Below are positions 29,619-36,741 of a stretch of DNA of 53,938 nt, piece after piece. Under the pieces are notes generated by a model. It made no database searches, was not told the origin of the DNA, and was given only the letters and a program-made list of their open reading frames with translations. Each line of letters starts with the position of its first letter. The stretch's first letter is position 1. The DNA is from an uncultured bacterium (lineage in GTDB: Bacteria > Actinomycetota > Coriobacteriia > Coriobacteriales > Eggerthellaceae). The stretch is from NCBI GenBank assembly GCA_905215325.1, contig CAJMPP010000014.1, forward strand, positions 1 through 53,938, given 5' to 3'. A program made the translations under genes and the position numbers.

Positions 29619-29852
29619 GGATGGCGTTTGCCGGGAAGCCCCCATCGCCTCGCCCCAAGCCGGTAGCGCCGACGATCCGCAGGCCCCTCCGCGCCTGGGA
29701 GGGCGTTTGAGCGCAGGCCCACGGGAATCCACCCGTCATCACGCCCGGCGACGACGAGCCGATCCGCAAGCCACGTCGAGCACGGACAGCGCGAATCCTA
29801 CGGGGCTCGTGGGGGTTCGCTGTTCGCCGAGCGCGGCGGGGCGCCGGCTTGG
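29619..29852. other. Spacer between divergent metN and glycosyltransferase genes
   Basis: Part of a gene-free stretch of about 350 nt between the metN and glycosyltransferase starts. It contains three copies of a short element (CGCAGGCCC twice, CGCAAGCC once; about 29678, 29713 and 29766) and small stem-loops (CCCTCC/GGAGGG; ACGGG/CCCGT). No gene was recognised; the frame upstream of the glycosyltransferase is open but has no family match or ribosome binding site. Confidence 0.35.
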
Positions 29853-29858
29853 TATACT
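29853..29858 (+). promoter_or_regulatory. -10 element of a probable leaderless promoter
   Basis: TATACT ends 7 nt before the ATG of the glycosyltransferase, so transcription should begin at or one base before the start codon. No Shine-Dalgarno sequence precedes the ATG. The -35 is poor. Confidence 0.6.
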
Positions 29859-29865
29859 TGCTTGC

Positions 29866-31179
29866 ATGAATACGCAAACCTACACACAGCGCGCCCAGGC
29901 GCGCCCGCGCCCCCGCATTGCCGTGGTCACCATGGGCGTCAAGCTTGGCGACGAGACGCGCGGCTACACGCGCTTCCGCGTCCTGTCCGAAATGCTCGTC
30001 GAGCAGGGCTTCGACGTGGACCTGATCACCTCGTCGTTCCAGCACTGGGAAAAAGCCCAGCGCGACACCTCGAAGGCCTGCTACCAGGGCCTTCCCTACA
30101 ACGTGGTGTTCATCGACGAGCCGGGCTACACGCGCAACTTGGACCTGCAGCGCATCCGCAGCCACCATGTGGCGGCGAAGAACCTCCGCGAATGCTTCGA
30201 GCGCACCGAAGGCCGCTATTCCCTGATCTACTCCGAGATCCCGCCCAACGACGTGGCGCGCGTGTGCGCGGAATACGCTTCCGAGCACAACATCCCCTAT
30301 GTGGCCGATATCAACGACCTGTGGCCCGAGGCCATGCGCATGGTGGTGAACATCCCCGTGCTCAGCGATGTGGCGTTCTACCCGTTCTCCCGCGATGCGA
30401 AACGCGTCTACCAGCTGCTCTCCGGCGCCGTGGGAACCTCGGATGAGTACACGGCGCGCCCGGCGAAGGACCGCACAGCGCCCTACCCCCATGCCACGGT
30501 GTACGTGGGCAACGACCTTGCGGCATTCGACGAGGGAGCCCGCGAGCACATTGCCAACGTGGTGAAGCCCGACGGGGAGCTGTGGGCCGTCTACGCCGGA
30601 ACGCTCGGCGCCAGCTACGACCTGGCAACCCTTATCAAAGCGTCGGCGTTGCTGGAGAAGCGCCGCGCAGCCCATGCCGCGCGCACCGCCGCCGCAGGGA
30701 CCGCCAAGCAACGTCGCCCCTTCCCTCCCGTGAAGGTGAAGATCTTAGGGGACGGCCCCGACCGACAGCGCCTGGAAGAACTTGCCCGACAGGAAAACGC
30801 CCCCGTGGAATTTTTGGGCTATCAGGATCACGGCAGCATGGCGGCCTGGCTTCGCACAAGCGACATCACCGTGAACTCCCTGGTGAAAAGCGCGGTGCAG
30901 AGCATCGTCACGAAGATCGGCGACTACCTAGCCTCCGGCAAGCCCATGATCAACACCGGCTCGTCGCCGGAGTTCCGCAACAAGGTGACCACCGATGGGT
31001 TCGGCCTGAACGTGGAAGCCGAGAACCCCGAGGCGCTGGCCGATGTGCTCGAGGAGCTGGCGCGCACCCCGTCGCTGCGCAAGATCATGGGAGCGCGCGG
31101 ACGCGCCGTGGCCGAGCGGGAGTTCGACCAGCGAACCTCGTATCTCGCCATCGTGAATTTGCTGCGCAATCTGATATAA
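29866..31179 (+). CDS. Glycosyltransferase family 4-like protein
   Basis: A 437-residue GT-B glycosyltransferase. The N-terminal half has a family-4-like acceptor domain (RIAVVTMGVKLGDETRGYTRFRVL, YADINDLWPEAM-type segment). The C-terminal half holds the nucleotide-sugar domain (VKVKILGDGPDRQRLEELA, EFLGYQDHGSMAAWLRTSDI, KIGDYLASGKPMI). There is an Ala/Arg-rich insertion at about 268-290. Donor and acceptor cannot be read from sequence. The two following genes suggest it extends an undecaprenyl-linked glycan. The start is the ATG at 29866, directly after a -10 box. Confidence 0.85.
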   Translation: MNTQTYTQRAQARPRPRIAVVTMGVKLGDETRGYTRFRVLSEMLVEQGFDVDLITSSFQHWEKAQRDTSKACYQGLPYNVVFIDEPGYTRNLDLQRIRSHHVAAKNLRECFERTEGRYSLIYSEIPPNDVARVCAEYASEHNIPYVADINDLWPEAMRMVVNIPVLSDVAFYPFSRDAKRVYQLLSGAVGTSDEYTARPAKDRTAPYPHATVYVGNDLAAFDEGAREHIANVVKPDGELWAVYAGTLGASYDLATLIKASALLEKRRAAHAARTAAAGTAKQRRPFPPVKVKILGDGPDRQRLEELARQENAPVEFLGYQDHGSMAAWLRTSDITVNSLVKSAVQSIVTKIGDYLASGKPMINTGSSPEFRNKVTTDGFGLNVEAENPEALADVLEELARTPSLRKIMGARGRAVAEREFDQRTSYLAIVNLLRNLI

Positions 31180-31274
31180 GCGCCGCGGTTTGCGTCATCA
31201 TCGAAAGGTACGCCGCCTTGCGTCAGCATGCGTTCATGCGACAGACGCTTGAGCCGGATAGCTAAGGAGATACC

Positions 31275-32558
31275 ATGTCCGAACAGATCCGCATCCCGTT
31301 TTCCCCGCCCGATATCACCGAGGCCGAGATCGCCGAGGTTGCCGACGCGCTGAGGAGCGGATGGATCACCACGGGCCCGAAAACCAAGCAGCTCGAACGT
31401 GAGCTGGCCGCCTTCTTGGGCACGCCGCGCGTAGCCTGCCTGGGGTCTGCCACGGCAGCGCTCGAGTGCGCCTTGCGCGCGCTGGGCATCGGCCCGGGCG
31501 ACGAGGTCATCACGAGCGCGTACACCTACACCGCCAGCTGCTCGCCCATCTGCCATGTGGGCGCGACGCCCGTGCTGTGCGATGTGGCGCCCGACAGCTA
31601 CGAGATGGATTACGCGCAACTGGAAAAGCTCATCACCCCGCGCACGAAGGCCATCATCCCCGTCGACCTGGGCGGCGTCATGTGCGATTACGACGCGCTG
31701 TTCGGCGCCATCGACGCCTTCGGCGGCGCCTTCACGCCCGCAAACGCCCGTCAACAGGCCATCGGCCGCATCGCCGTGGTCACCGACGGGGCGCATGCGC
31801 TCGGCAGCGTGCGCCATGGCAAGCACGCAGGCCAGATTGCCGACCTCACCACATTCAGCTTCCATGCGGTGAAAAACTTCACCACGGCCGAAGGCGGCGC
31901 CGTCACCTGGCGCGAGGGCCTGTTCGATTCCGATGAGCTGTATCACGACTTCATGCTCATGTCGCTGCACGGCCAGTCCAAAGACGCGCTTGCCAAGACC
32001 AAGGCCGGCGCTTGGGAATACGACGTGGCCTTCCCTGGTTGGAAGTGCAACATGACCGACCTGCAGGCGGGTCTGGGCCTAGCGCAGCTGCGCCGTTACC
32101 CGGGCATGCTCGCACGACGCCGCCAGATGGTGGCGCGGTATACGCAAAATCTGGCCGGCCTGGACCTGTCCATCCTGCAGCACTATCGCGCCGCCGATTG
32201 CTCGGACGCCTGCAACGCCGATGATGCCGCCGCGCGCGCCGATGCGGGCCAAGAGTCTTCAAGCGGGCATCTGATGCTCGTGCGCCTGAACGCCTGCGGG
32301 CGGCAGCTGCGCGACCGCGTCATCGAGCTGATGGCCGAGGACGGCGTTGCCACCAACGTGCACTACAAGCCCCTGCCGCTGCTCACGGCCTATCGCAACC
32401 TCGGGTTCGACATCGCCGACTTCCCCAACGCCCTGGCCCAGTTCGAGAACGAGATCACCCTGCCGCTGCATACCAAGCTCTCCGACGATGACATCGACGA
32501 GGTGTGCCGTTGCCTGCGCCAGGCCATCTCGCAGGCGAAAGCGGAGGGCGCGCGCTGA
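31275..32558 (+). CDS. DegT/DnrJ/EryC1/StrS aminotransferase
   Basis: A PLP-dependent sugar aminotransferase, probably acting on a UDP-4-keto sugar. The 427-residue protein has the PLP lysine at about residue 200 (FSFHAVKNFTTAEGGAV), the GSATAALECALRAL cofactor segment and the family's C-terminal NVHYKPLPLLTAYR. It is longer than usual because of a low-complexity Ala/Asp insertion at about 310-330. The start has AAGGAGATACC upstream. No dehydratase of the PglF type is nearby, so the substrate must come from elsewhere. Confidence 0.88.
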   Translation: MSEQIRIPFSPPDITEAEIAEVADALRSGWITTGPKTKQLERELAAFLGTPRVACLGSATAALECALRALGIGPGDEVITSAYTYTASCSPICHVGATPVLCDVAPDSYEMDYAQLEKLITPRTKAIIPVDLGGVMCDYDALFGAIDAFGGAFTPANARQQAIGRIAVVTDGAHALGSVRHGKHAGQIADLTTFSFHAVKNFTTAEGGAVTWREGLFDSDELYHDFMLMSLHGQSKDALAKTKAGAWEYDVAFPGWKCNMTDLQAGLGLAQLRRYPGMLARRRQMVARYTQNLAGLDLSILQHYRAADCSDACNADDAAARADAGQESSSGHLMLVRLNACGRQLRDRVIELMAEDGVATNVHYKPLPLLTAYRNLGFDIADFPNALAQFENEITLPLHTKLSDDDIDEVCRCLRQAISQAKAEGAR

Positions 32559-33160
32559 TGTACGTAAGCTTCGGAAAACGAATCTGGGACATCGCCATCG
32601 GGCTGATCGCGCTGCCGTTCGTGCTGCTCATCATCGCGGTGCTGGCGCCCCTTATCAAGCTGGAAGACGGCGGCCCGGTGTTCTACAACGCGCCACGCGT
32701 GGGCAAGGACGGCGTGGACTTCAAGATGTACAAGCTGCGCAGCATGCGCGTGAACGCCCCCGACCTGATCATGGAGGACGGCAGCACCTACAATGGCGCC
32801 GACGACCCCCGCATGACCAAGATCGGCGCCTTCATGCGCAAGACCAGCTTGGATGAGATGCCGCAGTTCTTCAACGTGCTGCTCGGCGACATGTCGGTGG
32901 TGGGCCCCCGTCCCGACCTGCGCCGCGAAACCGAGCTTTATGAGGGCGAGGAAGGCCTGAAGCTGTCGGTGAAGCCGGGCATCACCGGCTACGCCGCCGT
33001 GTACGGCCGCAACTCCCTGCCCTGGAAGCAGCGCCTATCGCTTGACGTGTACTACGTCAAGCACGTGAGCTTCCTGCTGGATGCGAAGGTGTTCTTCCGC
33101 ACGTTCGCCACGGTGCTCGGGCAGGAGGGCATCTACGTGGAAGAGGATGGCGAATCGTAA
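32558..33160 (+). CDS. Small bacterial sugar (phosphoglycosyl) transferase, PglC-like
   Basis: Transfers a sugar-1-phosphate to undecaprenyl phosphate, starting a membrane-linked glycan. The 200-residue protein is the minimal monotopic form: one N-terminal re-entrant membrane helix (about 8-33), the YKLRSMRVNAPDLI segment, the catalytic Asp-Glu pair (TSLDEMPQ, about 99-100) and VVGPRPDLRRE. Its ATG overlaps the aminotransferase stop (TGATG). With the preceding two genes it forms a compact initiator, modifier and extender set. No flippase or oligosaccharyl transferase is in the window. Confidence 0.9.
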   Translation: MYVSFGKRIWDIAIGLIALPFVLLIIAVLAPLIKLEDGGPVFYNAPRVGKDGVDFKMYKLRSMRVNAPDLIMEDGSTYNGADDPRMTKIGAFMRKTSLDEMPQFFNVLLGDMSVVGPRPDLRRETELYEGEEGLKLSVKPGITGYAAVYGRNSLPWKQRLSLDVYYVKHVSFLLDAKVFFRTFATVLGQEGIYVEEDGES

Positions 33161-33300
33161 AGCACGCGGTGCATGAGCGATGCGCATAACGCGCCTGTTA
33201 AGCCACGAGGCAAGCACTGCAGAACGCCATCGCCGCTTTAAGGGAATCGCCTCGCTGTAAACGCTTCGCAAAACCGCGAGCAGCGCATATGACGCAAAAC

Positions 33301-33331
33301 GATCGGGCCGGGCATATCGCCCGGCCCGATC
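33301..33331. terminator. Strong hairpin after the glycan gene set
   Basis: A perfect 13-bp stem GATCGGGCCGGGC/GCCCGGCCCGATC with a 5-nt loop, 140 nt after the sugar transferase. The following plus-strand sequence is not T-rich. Confidence 0.6.
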
Positions 33332-33363
33332 TGCGTAGGTTCTGATAACGCGCTTGCCGATGG

Positions 33364-33388
33364 AAAAAGCCGCCCGAGGGCGGCTTTT
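33364..33388. terminator. Bidirectional terminator, glycan genes / trpS
   Basis: AAAAGCCGCCC/GGGCGGCTTTT forms an 11-bp stem with A- and T-runs on both sides. It lies 8 nt from the trpS stop and serves the converging genes. Confidence 0.85.
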
Positions 33389-33395
33389 CGTTTCC

Positions 33396-34439
33396 CTAGT
33401 ACACCATGCCCATGGCTTCGCGCACTTCTTCCAGGGTTTGGTTCGCGATCTCGTTGGCGCGGCGATTGCCTTCGCGCAGAACGTCCTTCACGTAATCCAT
33501 ATCGCCCATAAGCTCCACGCGGCGCTCGCGGATGGGAGCCAGGAAGTCGTTCACGCTTTCGGTGACGTACTTCTTCAGCTGGCCCGAGCCGCCGTTGCCG
33601 ATCTCCTCGGCGATCTCCTGCTCGCCGCGACCGGTGCACAGCGAGGCCGTGGTGATAAGGGCCGACACGCCGGGACGGTTGTCCGGATCGAAGGTGATGA
33701 AGCGCTCGGAGTCGGTCTGGGACTTCTTGATGAGCTTCGCTGTTTCCTCGGCCGTGGCCGACAGGCTGATGGCGTTGCCGTAGCTCTTCGACATCTTGCG
33801 ACCGTCAAGGCCGGGGATGAGCACGGCATCGGTAAGCAGGCCCTCGGGCTCGGGGAACACATGGCCGTAGCGCTCATTGAAGCGGCGGGCGATTTGGCGG
33901 GTTTGCTCGATGTGCGGAAGCTGGTCCTTGCCCACGGGCACGATGTTGCCCTTGCAGAACAGGATGTCGCAGGCCTGATGCACGGGATAGGTGAGCAAAA
34001 GGCCGGTGAGCGCGTGGCCGGAGGCCTCCTGTTCGGACTTCACCGTGGGGTTACGCTCGAGCTCGGCCTCGGTGCATAGGGACAAAAACGGCAGCATGAG
34101 CTGGTTGAGCGCCGGCACCTGCGAGTGGGTGAAGATGATGGTCTTCTCCGGGTCGATGCCGCAGGCCAGATAGTCGATGACCATGTTGTAGACGTTGTCC
34201 TGGATGTTCGCCGTGGTGTCACGATCGGTGATGACCTGGTAGTCGGCGATGATCACACGGGAGGTGACGCCCAGGTTCTGCAGCGCCACGCGCTCGCGGA
34301 TGGTGCCGAAATAATGGCCCAGATGCAACCTGCCCGTGGGGCGGTCGCCCGTGAGCATGCAGTATTTGCCCGGGTTGACGGAAAGGTCGGCGCGAATCTC
34401 ATCGCTGCGTTTCTTGCTGGCTTCGAAGCTATCGCCCAT
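33396..34439 (-). CDS. trpS: Tryptophanyl-tRNA synthetase
   Basis: Charges tRNA-Trp. The protein is about 347 residues, a class I synthetase with the HIGH-equivalent in TGRLHLGHYFG and the KMSKS motif in GRKMSKSYGN. Two ATGs stand in tandem (34442 and 34439); the second is better placed relative to GAGG. Although the frame stays open far upstream, that part is antisense to the LUD gene and is not coding. The 165-nt spacer to the next gene shows no T-box leader. Confidence 0.97.
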   Translation of the reverse strand: MGDSFEASKKRSDEIRADLSVNPGKYCMLTGDRPTGRLHLGHYFGTIRERVALQNLGVTSRVIIADYQVITDRDTTANIQDNVYNMVIDYLACGIDPEKTIIFTHSQVPALNQLMLPFLSLCTEAELERNPTVKSEQEASGHALTGLLLTYPVHQACDILFCKGNIVPVGKDQLPHIEQTRQIARRFNERYGHVFPEPEGLLTDAVLIPGLDGRKMSKSYGNAISLSATAEETAKLIKKSQTDSERFITFDPDNRPGVSALITTASLCTGRGEQEIAEEIGNGGSGQLKKYVTESVNDFLAPIRERRVELMGDMDYVKDVLREGNRRANEIANQTLEEVREAMGMVY

Positions 34440-34607
34440 CATGCCCTCACATTCATAGTTAGGCGGGAATTCAGTAGTTGTTCCAGTATAGCGCTTATGC
34501 CCTGCGCAAGCGCGCACCATCTGCGGCCGTTTCCCAACCGCAGACACCGCACCGCGGAAAACGTGGCACAATGAGAACCATCCGCCAGACGACAGAAGGA
34601 GCGCACC

Positions 34608-35246
34608 ATGGAAAACCCCCGCACCCTTGCATTCGCGCAAACGGCGCAAACCATCATCAAGCAGCTCGAGCGCCGCAACATGGAAGGCTATTTCTGCGAA
34701 ACCTCCGCCGATGCCGTGGAACTGGTGCGCAAGCTGGTGCCCGCCGGCGCCTCCATCGCCTGGGGCAGCACGGAGACGTTCAAGGAAACGGGCGTGAAGT
34801 CCATGCTGGAAGCCGGCGATTACCGCATGATCGACCGCGCGAAGGCGACCACGCCCGAGGAAGCGCGCGAGATCTTGCTGCAGCACTTCGCCAGCGACTG
34901 CTTCTTCATGAGCGCCAACGCCATCACACGCAAAGGCGAGCTGATCAATATCGACGGCAACTCCAATCGCCTTGCCTGCCTGCTGCATGGCCCGCGCGAA
35001 GTATACGTGCTCGTAGGCATGAACAAGGTGGTGGAGGACGCGGATGCCGGCATCAAGCGCATTCACACCATGGCGTGCCCGCCGAATGCCGCACGCCTGC
35101 ACACGGACACGCCTTGCGAGCGCACCGGCGTTTGCGGCAACTGCCACGAGCCCGGATGCATGTGCTGCAACGTGGTGGTAACGCGCCACAGCCGCCAAGC
35201 CGGCCGTATCAAGGTGATCCTCATCGCCGAGGACCTGGGGTTCTAA
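34608..35246 (+). CDS. LUD-domain protein (lactate-utilization-like)
   Basis: A 212-residue single-domain LUD protein (LutC/YkgG superfamily). Conserved segments are ASIAWGSTETFKETGV, DCFFMSANAITRKGELINIDG and REVYVLVGMNKVVED. The C-terminus has a cysteine cluster (CERTGVCGNCHEPGCMCC), which suggests metal or Fe-S binding. LutA and LutB partners are absent, so a role in lactate oxidation cannot be assumed. The ribosome binding site AGAAGGAG is strong. Confidence 0.85.
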   Translation: MENPRTLAFAQTAQTIIKQLERRNMEGYFCETSADAVELVRKLVPAGASIAWGSTETFKETGVKSMLEAGDYRMIDRAKATTPEEAREILLQHFASDCFFMSANAITRKGELINIDGNSNRLACLLHGPREVYVLVGMNKVVEDADAGIKRIHTMACPPNAARLHTDTPCERTGVCGNCHEPGCMCCNVVVTRHSRQAGRIKVILIAEDLGF

Positions 35247-35290
35247 GAGAGCGGCTAAATCGCCGTGCTTTGGGACGGTAGACGGAAAAA

Positions 35291-35316
35291 AGGCCAACGG
35301 GTTGCACCGTTGGCCT
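35291..35316. terminator. Bidirectional terminator between LUD gene and tRNA-CAU
   Basis: AGGCCAACGG/CCGTTGGCCT, a 10-bp stem with a 6-nt loop. On the minus strand it is followed by a T-run (serving the tRNA); on the plus strand by AATTTG. Confidence 0.85.
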
Positions 35317-35325
35317 AATTTGTTT

Positions 35326-35400
35326 TGGTGGGCCCGCCCGGATTCGAACCGAGAACCAAAGGATTATGAGTCCCCTGCTCCACCGTTGAGCTACAGGCCC
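35326..35400 (-). tRNA. tRNA with CAU anticodon (Ile2 or elongator Met)
   Basis: A 75-nt cloverleaf with encoded CCA. The acceptor arm GGGCCTG pairs with CGGGCCC, the anticodon loop is CTCATAA, and the T-arm holds TTCGAAT. G1-C72 excludes the initiator. The C4-G69 and C5-G68 pairs, and the GGGCCTG acceptor common in tRNA-Ile, favour tRNA-Ile2 with lysidine at C34. Elongator tRNA-Met cannot be excluded. Confidence 0.9.
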
Positions 35401-35500
35401 GCATTGTCGGCATCGCTCGCTTTCGCGGCACGCGCCTTCGCCGCGCTCGAAGCATGAAGCATCTTCGGCAAACTGCCTGCTGCCATCCACTTGAAAGAAA

Positions 35501-35528
35501 AAGGCCGGAACCACTTGATTCCGGCCTT
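35501..35528 (-). terminator. Terminator of tRNA-Val
   Basis: AAGGCCGGAA/TTCCGGCCTT, a 10-bp stem with an 8-nt loop, followed on the minus strand by TTTCTTTC. It separates the two tRNA genes. Confidence 0.8.
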
Positions 35529-35536
35529 GTCATTCG

Positions 35537-35611
35537 TGGTGGTCGCTACAGGATTTGAACCTGTGACCCCCGCCGTGTGAAGGCGATGCTCTCCCGCTGA
35601 GCCAAGCGACC
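35537..35611 (-). tRNA. tRNA-Val (CAC)
   Basis: A 75-nt cloverleaf with encoded CCA. The acceptor arm GGTCGCT pairs with AGCGACC, the anticodon loop is TTCACAC, and the T-loop is TTCAAAT. It decodes GUG, a frequent valine codon in this G+C-rich DNA. Confidence 0.95.
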
Positions 35612-35715
35612 GTGTTGCGTACTTCGTAGCGCGCTCGATATATATTACGGGAAAGCACCCTGTCGCGCAACCCCTGATTTCAACTTTTTTGAAAAAGTTT
35701 GCTTGCAGGGATACT

Positions 35716-35740
35716 CCTATATACCTACAATCAATATAGG
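35716..35740. promoter_or_regulatory. Inverted repeat upstream of the YczE-like gene
   Basis: CCTATAT and ATATAGG flank an 11-nt spacer, 62 nt before the start. The surroundings are AT-rich and contain -10-like sequences. An operator is possible but untested. Confidence 0.4.
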
Positions 35741-35802
35741 GTTTCGCTCGACCGTTCTTGGTACGGCGTTTGACCCGTCCCCCTCCAACAGAAAGAAGAA
35801 CC

Positions 35803-36459
35803 ATGAAGCAACACCTAGCGTTACGCTGGTGCCTGCTTGCCATCGGGATCGTCGTCATGGCCGCAGGCATCGTCATCGTCACGAAATCGGCTACGGGAAA
35901 CACCCCGATCTCATCAACGGGATACGTGCTCAGCGTGGCCTTCCCCAGCGTATCGTACGGCGTGTTCATGTTCTTCTGGAACATCTTGCTTCTGCTCGGG
36001 CAGGTGGTTATCCTGCGTTGCCGATTTCAACCTTTGGCTTTGCTGCAGATTCCCATCAGCGTGCTGTTCAGCTTGAGCATCGATGCGTTCGCAAGCCTGC
36101 TTTCCTGGTTCGCGCCCGCGAATTACGCCGAGTCCCTTGGTATGCTCGCCCTCGGCATCATCACGCTTGCCGCAGGCGTATCGTTCACGGTTGTTGCAAA
36201 TGTGGCCATGAACTGCGGGGAGGCCTTGGTAGCCGCCATCACCTCGAAAACCGGGTGGAATTTCGGCCATACCAAGGTCGGATTCGATATCAGCTGCGTC
36301 ATCATCGCCTGCGCGGTTTCGCTTGCCACCATGGGAAACGTGACAGGTGTCCGCGAGGGCACCGTAGCGGCCGCGATTCTCACCGGGTTCGTCGTGAACT
36401 TCTTCGTGCGCAAGATGGGCGGTGCGCGCACTCCCCTGAAAGCAGGCGGGAATCAATAG
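35803..36459 (+). CDS. YczE/YitT-like integral membrane protein
   Basis: A 218-residue protein with about five membrane segments, beginning with a helix at about 7-27 (WCLLAIGIVVMAAGIVIVTK). The ATKSATGNTPISS-type segment after the first helix and the NFGHTKVGFDISCVIIA segment resemble YczE and related YitT-superfamily membrane proteins, which have no settled function. The start at 35803 has AGAAAGAAG upstream; an in-frame ATG 45 nt earlier is less likely. It stands alone between tRNAs and rlmKL. Confidence 0.75.
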   Translation: MKQHLALRWCLLAIGIVVMAAGIVIVTKSATGNTPISSTGYVLSVAFPSVSYGVFMFFWNILLLLGQVVILRCRFQPLALLQIPISVLFSLSIDAFASLLSWFAPANYAESLGMLALGIITLAAGVSFTVVANVAMNCGEALVAAITSKTGWNFGHTKVGFDISCVIIACAVSLATMGNVTGVREGTVAAAILTGFVVNFFVRKMGGARTPLKAGGNQ

Positions 36460-36663
36460 CGGGCGGTAAAGCCCAAATGGCACGCTGCACGAACCGGACC
36501 CGCGTATTGACAATGACATGCATGGCATAGCGAGAGGGCCTGAAATCGCGTTGCGCAAGGTGCTACGCTAGCTGCATGATGCAAAGCATAGCCGATGCTA
36601 GGAGTCTGAAAGCGCGTTACACTAGATGACGCATTCGCTGCTCGAGCAAATAGCAACAAAACG
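36460..36663. repeat. Short imperfect direct repeats
   Basis: Two related blocks, one starting at about 36540 and one at about 36607, share CTGAAA-N-CGCGTT followed by AC-N-CTAG-N-TG; the second lacks about 11 internal bases. A TTGACA lies near 36507. No gene was recognised in this spacer. Confidence 0.4.
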
Positions 36664-36703
36664 GCAGGGGCCCGAAAGCGATGCCGCTTTCGGGCCCCTG
36701 CCT
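36664..36703. terminator. Strong 18-bp hairpin, terminator of rlmKL
   Basis: A perfect 18-bp stem around an ATGC loop (key arm GGCAGGGGCCCGAAAGCG). On the minus strand it is followed by GTTTTGTT, fitting termination of rlmKL 39 nt after its stop; on the plus strand by TTAAATAAA. Confidence 0.85.
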
Positions 36704-36741
36704 TAAATAAAGCTAGCTGGACGAGCTGGACGCCGTCCGTT

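Noticed and set aside
34443..34607. T-box leader upstream of trpS
   Set aside because: The spacer is short and lacks the T-box AGGGUGGNACCGCG-like element; only a weak promoter is seen.
35221..35984. Minus-strand open frames across the tRNA genes
   Set aside because: They run through two clear tRNA cloverleaves and their terminators.
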